Source: Ralstonia sp. A12 (GTDB taxonomy: Bacteria; Pseudomonadota; Gammaproteobacteria; Burkholderiales; Burkholderiaceae). Taken from it: a stretch of DNA of 64,000 nt. Positions within the stretch are counted from its first letter, which is position 1. Each line of letters begins with the position of its first letter. Positions 61,656-64,000 of the stretch are shown here, piece after piece. Location: contig NZ_JSZO01000016.1 in the NCBI RefSeq assembly GCF_000801955.1, positions 124,001 to 188,000 of the forward strand, in the 5' to 3' direction. The translations under genes were made by a program, and so were the position numbers. The notes under the pieces were generated by a model that worked only from the letters and a program-made list of their open reading frames with translations, did no database searches and was not told where the DNA came from.

Positions 61656-63155
61656 ATGACTGCAAGACTCTTCCGGTCCGGGTTGACGCTGCTGGCAGCA
61701 TTCGTGGTGGTATGGATTGCCGTCATCGTGTGGTGGCAGTCCACCAACCGCATGCCGAGCACCGCCGACATCGTCACCTACCTGTTCCTGCTGCCGCTGG
61801 GCATGGTGATCGGCTACTGGGTCATCAAGCGCGCGCTGGATGGCATCCGCTCCAACGTGGCGGCCGGGCGTGAGCTCTCGGCTGCAACGCCTGCTGCCGC
61901 TGCTAAGACCGACGGCGCGCCAGCCGACTCGCAAGATGCGACACGCCACTGGCGTGCCGTGCTGCTCGCCAGTGCATTGCGCGCACCCAATGGCAGCGAT
62001 GCAGCATCGCTGGTCGACGCCGTGCAGGCCAGCACCCAACCGGGGCTGGTCGACGTACAAGGCTTTGGCCAACAGATTTTTGCGGCACCCGTGGATGGTC
62101 TCGACATTGAAGACCTGCGCACCGAGCTGACCGAACGCCACCCAGACGTGGACTGGCTGGACGAACAGCTGCGCGCGCTGACGCTTGCCGGGCAGGTTGC
62201 CGAAGAACTGGCTGCACACGCCGTCGCACAGCACCATGAGCCCGCCGGCCCGGAGGCAACGCGGCTGGTCATCACCGCCCTGCTGCCGCGCGAGTGGACC
62301 CCGCAACAACAAACCGCCGCCGATGCCTGGCTGCGCCAACATATTGGGATGATCTGGCCGGCTGATCGCCTCACCCTGGAACCCATCGCCGCCAAGGGCG
62401 ACGCCGATGCCCTGCTGCTGCTCGACCGCGCAACGCAGGCAGTCAACCGCACGAGCGACGAGCGCGTGCTGCGCATGCTGGTGGTGGCAGACTCGCTGGT
62501 TGGCCCCAGCGCGGTGGAGCAACTGACGCAGCACGAGCAGTTGTTTGAGGCCAACCGCCAGCATGGCCGCGTGCCGGGCGAAGCCGCGGCCGGCGTGCTG
62601 CTCTGTGCACCGGCCCTCATTGCGGCCCAAGCAGCGCAAGCCACGCCGCCCGAAACCGGCACGGACGCCGCCGCCGACGTGCCAACCGCCATCACGATCA
62701 CCCGCGCGAGCGTGGCCCGCCTGGAAGCACCGACACCTGATCGCGGCCAGCCGCAACTGGAAGCGCTTGGCGGCGCGGTACGTCATGTGCTGGAAACGCT
62801 GGCTGCCGCACCGGCCGGTGCCAAGGACAAACCACCGGCAGCCAAGGCAGAACCCGCCGCGGCCGATGCCAATGCAGAACCGCTGGTCGCCAGCGTCGTC
62901 ACGGACACTGGCATCCACCCCGTACGCACCGTGGAAGTGGCGCGCGTGTTCTCTGACCGCTTCCCCACGCTGGACGTGGCCGCCGACCTGCTGCCGCTGG
63001 GCACGCCTTGCGGCTACGTGGGTGCAGCGGGTGCCCTGCTGCCCGTGGTCGTGGCGCACCAGTTGAGCCAGCAAAGCGGCAAGCCCGTGCTGGCCATCAC
63101 CGCCAACGACATCCAGCAGCGCGGCGCCATCGCGGTGGTGCCAAGCCTGACCTGA
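61656..63155 (+). CDS. T6SS-associated membrane protein with degenerate thiolase-like fold
   Basis: A protein of 499 residues starting eight bases after the PAAR stop. Two membrane helices (about 9-27 and 40-58) and an Ala-rich linker precede a body that resembles ketosynthases: LRMLVVADSLVGPSAVEQL (about 272-290), then HGRVPGEAAAGVLL (about 303-316), the pattern V-DS---P--L ... G--PGEAAA found in KS-like proteins, and near the end PLGTPCGYVGAAGALLPVVVA. I see no intact Cys-His-His set, so it is probably not an active synthase. Genes of this kind sit before tssM in several Burkholderiales T6SS clusters. Role unknown. Confidence 0.6.
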   Translation: MTARLFRSGLTLLAAFVVVWIAVIVWWQSTNRMPSTADIVTYLFLLPLGMVIGYWVIKRALDGIRSNVAAGRELSAATPAAAAKTDGAPADSQDATRHWRAVLLASALRAPNGSDAASLVDAVQASTQPGLVDVQGFGQQIFAAPVDGLDIEDLRTELTERHPDVDWLDEQLRALTLAGQVAEELAAHAVAQHHEPAGPEATRLVITALLPREWTPQQQTAADAWLRQHIGMIWPADRLTLEPIAAKGDADALLLLDRATQAVNRTSDERVLRMLVVADSLVGPSAVEQLTQHEQLFEANRQHGRVPGEAAAGVLLCAPALIAAQAAQATPPETGTDAAADVPTAITITRASVARLEAPTPDRGQPQLEALGGAVRHVLETLAAAPAGAKDKPPAAKAEPAAADANAEPLVASVVTDTGIHPVRTVEVARVFSDRFPTLDVAADLLPLGTPCGYVGAAGALLPVVVAHQLSQQSGKPVLAITANDIQQRGAIAVVPSLT

Positions 63156-63197
63156 CCCTGAATTCCGATCCCGAACTGTTCCCGAGCCGAAGGCAAC

Positions 63198-64000
63198 ATG
63201 CAACGCTTCCTGAACTTCCTGACCAACTCACGCACGCTGTCGATTCTCGGCGTGATCGTGCTGACCATCTTTCTGCTGCTGATCGCGCAGACCTTCGAGA
63301 TTGGCCTGGTCTGGGCCGGCGTCGCGCTTGGCGTGCTGCTGGCGCTGTGGCTGGTGGCCTATCTCTGGAAACGCTGGCGTGCACGTCAGGCCAGCAAGAA
63401 GCTGGAAGGTGTGCTGGAGCAGGCGGCCACGGCCGACAAGGCCGCCACGCCCGACAAGCGCGAGGAAGTCGAAGCCCTGCGCGTGCGCCTGGCTGAGGCC
63501 GTCAAGACCATCAAGCGCTCCAAGCTCGGCCAGATGTCGGGAGACGCCGCGCTGTATGAGCTGCCGTGGTACATCGTGATCGGCAACCCGGCGGCGGGCA
63601 AGAGCACGGCGGTGCTGAACTCCGGCCTGCAGTTTCCGTTTGCCGACAAGGGTGGCGCGGTCATTCAGGGCATTGGCGGCACGCGTAACTGCGACTGGTT
63701 CTTCACCACCGAAGGCATCCTGCTCGACACCGCCGGCCGCTACTCGGTGCACGAAGAAGACCGCCGCGAATGGCTCGGCTTCCTGGACCTGCTCAAACGC
63801 TATCGCCCGAAGGCACCCATCAACGGCATCGTCGTGACGGTGAGCGTGTCGGAACTCACACAAAACCGCCCCGAGTTCGCCATCAACCTGGCCAAGAACC
63901 TGCGCCAGCGCGTGCAGGAGCTGACCGAGCGCCTGGAAGTGTTCGCCCCGGTGTACGTGATGTTCACCAAGGCCGACCTGATCACCGGCTTTACCGAATT
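63198..64000 (+). CDS. tssM: TssM (IcmF-like) T6SS membrane protein, N-terminal part
   Basis: The gene runs off the right edge; 267 codons are visible from the ATG at 63198. Two membrane helices (about 13-30 and 36-57) and a coiled region lead to the GTPase-like domain with Walker A GNPAAGKST (about 129-137), switch DTAGRY and NTP-binding neighbours FTKADLI. TssM, TssL and TssJ form the trans-envelope complex. Being partial, its periplasmic domain cannot be judged. Confidence 0.95.
   Translation, partial: MQRFLNFLTNSRTLSILGVIVLTIFLLLIAQTFEIGLVWAGVALGVLLALWLVAYLWKRWRARQASKKLEGVLEQAATADKAATPDKREEVEALRVRLAEAVKTIKRSKLGQMSGDAALYELPWYIVIGNPAAGKSTAVLNSGLQFPFADKGGAVIQGIGGTRNCDWFFTTEGILLDTAGRYSVHEEDRREWLGFLDLLKRYRPKAPINGIVVTVSVSELTQNRPEFAINLAKNLRQRVQELTERLEVFAPVYVMFTKADLITGFTE

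Overview
The window looks like a Burkholderiales chromosome, most likely a Ralstonia of the pickettii/mannitolilytica/insidiosa group. This rests on high GC, strong G/C third-position bias (which produces long antisense shadow frames), a DUF3005 protein, a MocR next to a cysteine-desulfurase-type encapsulin operon, and the type VI gene types. The species cannot be fixed from sequence alone.

Layout. (1) 1-1956, minus strand: start of a family 2A encapsulin operon (rhodanese, serine O-acetyltransferase EpsC, encapsulin shell; the shell gene runs off the left edge), divergent from a MocR/GntR-aminotransferase regulator with a clear repeat operator. (2) 4229-11908: a partial type II secretion set, gspF-H-I-J on plus and gspK on minus coupled to a zinc-finger-like protein, followed by two tandem PstS-like exported proteins that are good candidates for its substrates. 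(3) 34910 down to 11956, minus strand: eleven co-directional genes forming one apparent system. They encode an STN-TonB_C fusion, an ECF sigma factor, FecR, a 4106-residue TpsA exoprotein, its TpsB transporter, an ExbB motor with a DUF2341/LamG exodomain, ExbD, TonB, a porin, a coiled-coil periplasmic protein and a YbjN-like protein. (4) 35127-43902: ordinary metabolic and regulatory genes in small units (enoyl-CoA hydratase/MarR/hydrolase; ArsR/double SRPBCC; LysR against tautomerase/DUF4865 and a 41-residue membrane peptide; AraC/hydrolase; FabH-like synthase). (5) 44139-64000: the edge of a type VI secretion locus. On minus there are two tandem VgrG-DUF4123-DUF3304-Tle1 modules, one with a VgrG that has lost its N-terminal part. 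On plus, a structural operon starts with a TagX-like peptidase, PAAR, a degenerate thiolase-fold membrane protein and TssM (cut by the right edge).

The most unusual parts are the sigma/FecR/TPS/ExbBD/TonB cluster, which carries two odd domain fusions and no TonB-dependent receptor, and the type VI modules. In the latter, small proteins with a shared acidic C-terminal tail mark every module boundary, and the VgrG copies are almost identical except for their last ~33 residues.

Limits: all family calls come from reading motifs and gene order; no database or structure search was run. Start codons were chosen from Shine-Dalgarno-like sequence, signal peptides and overlaps.
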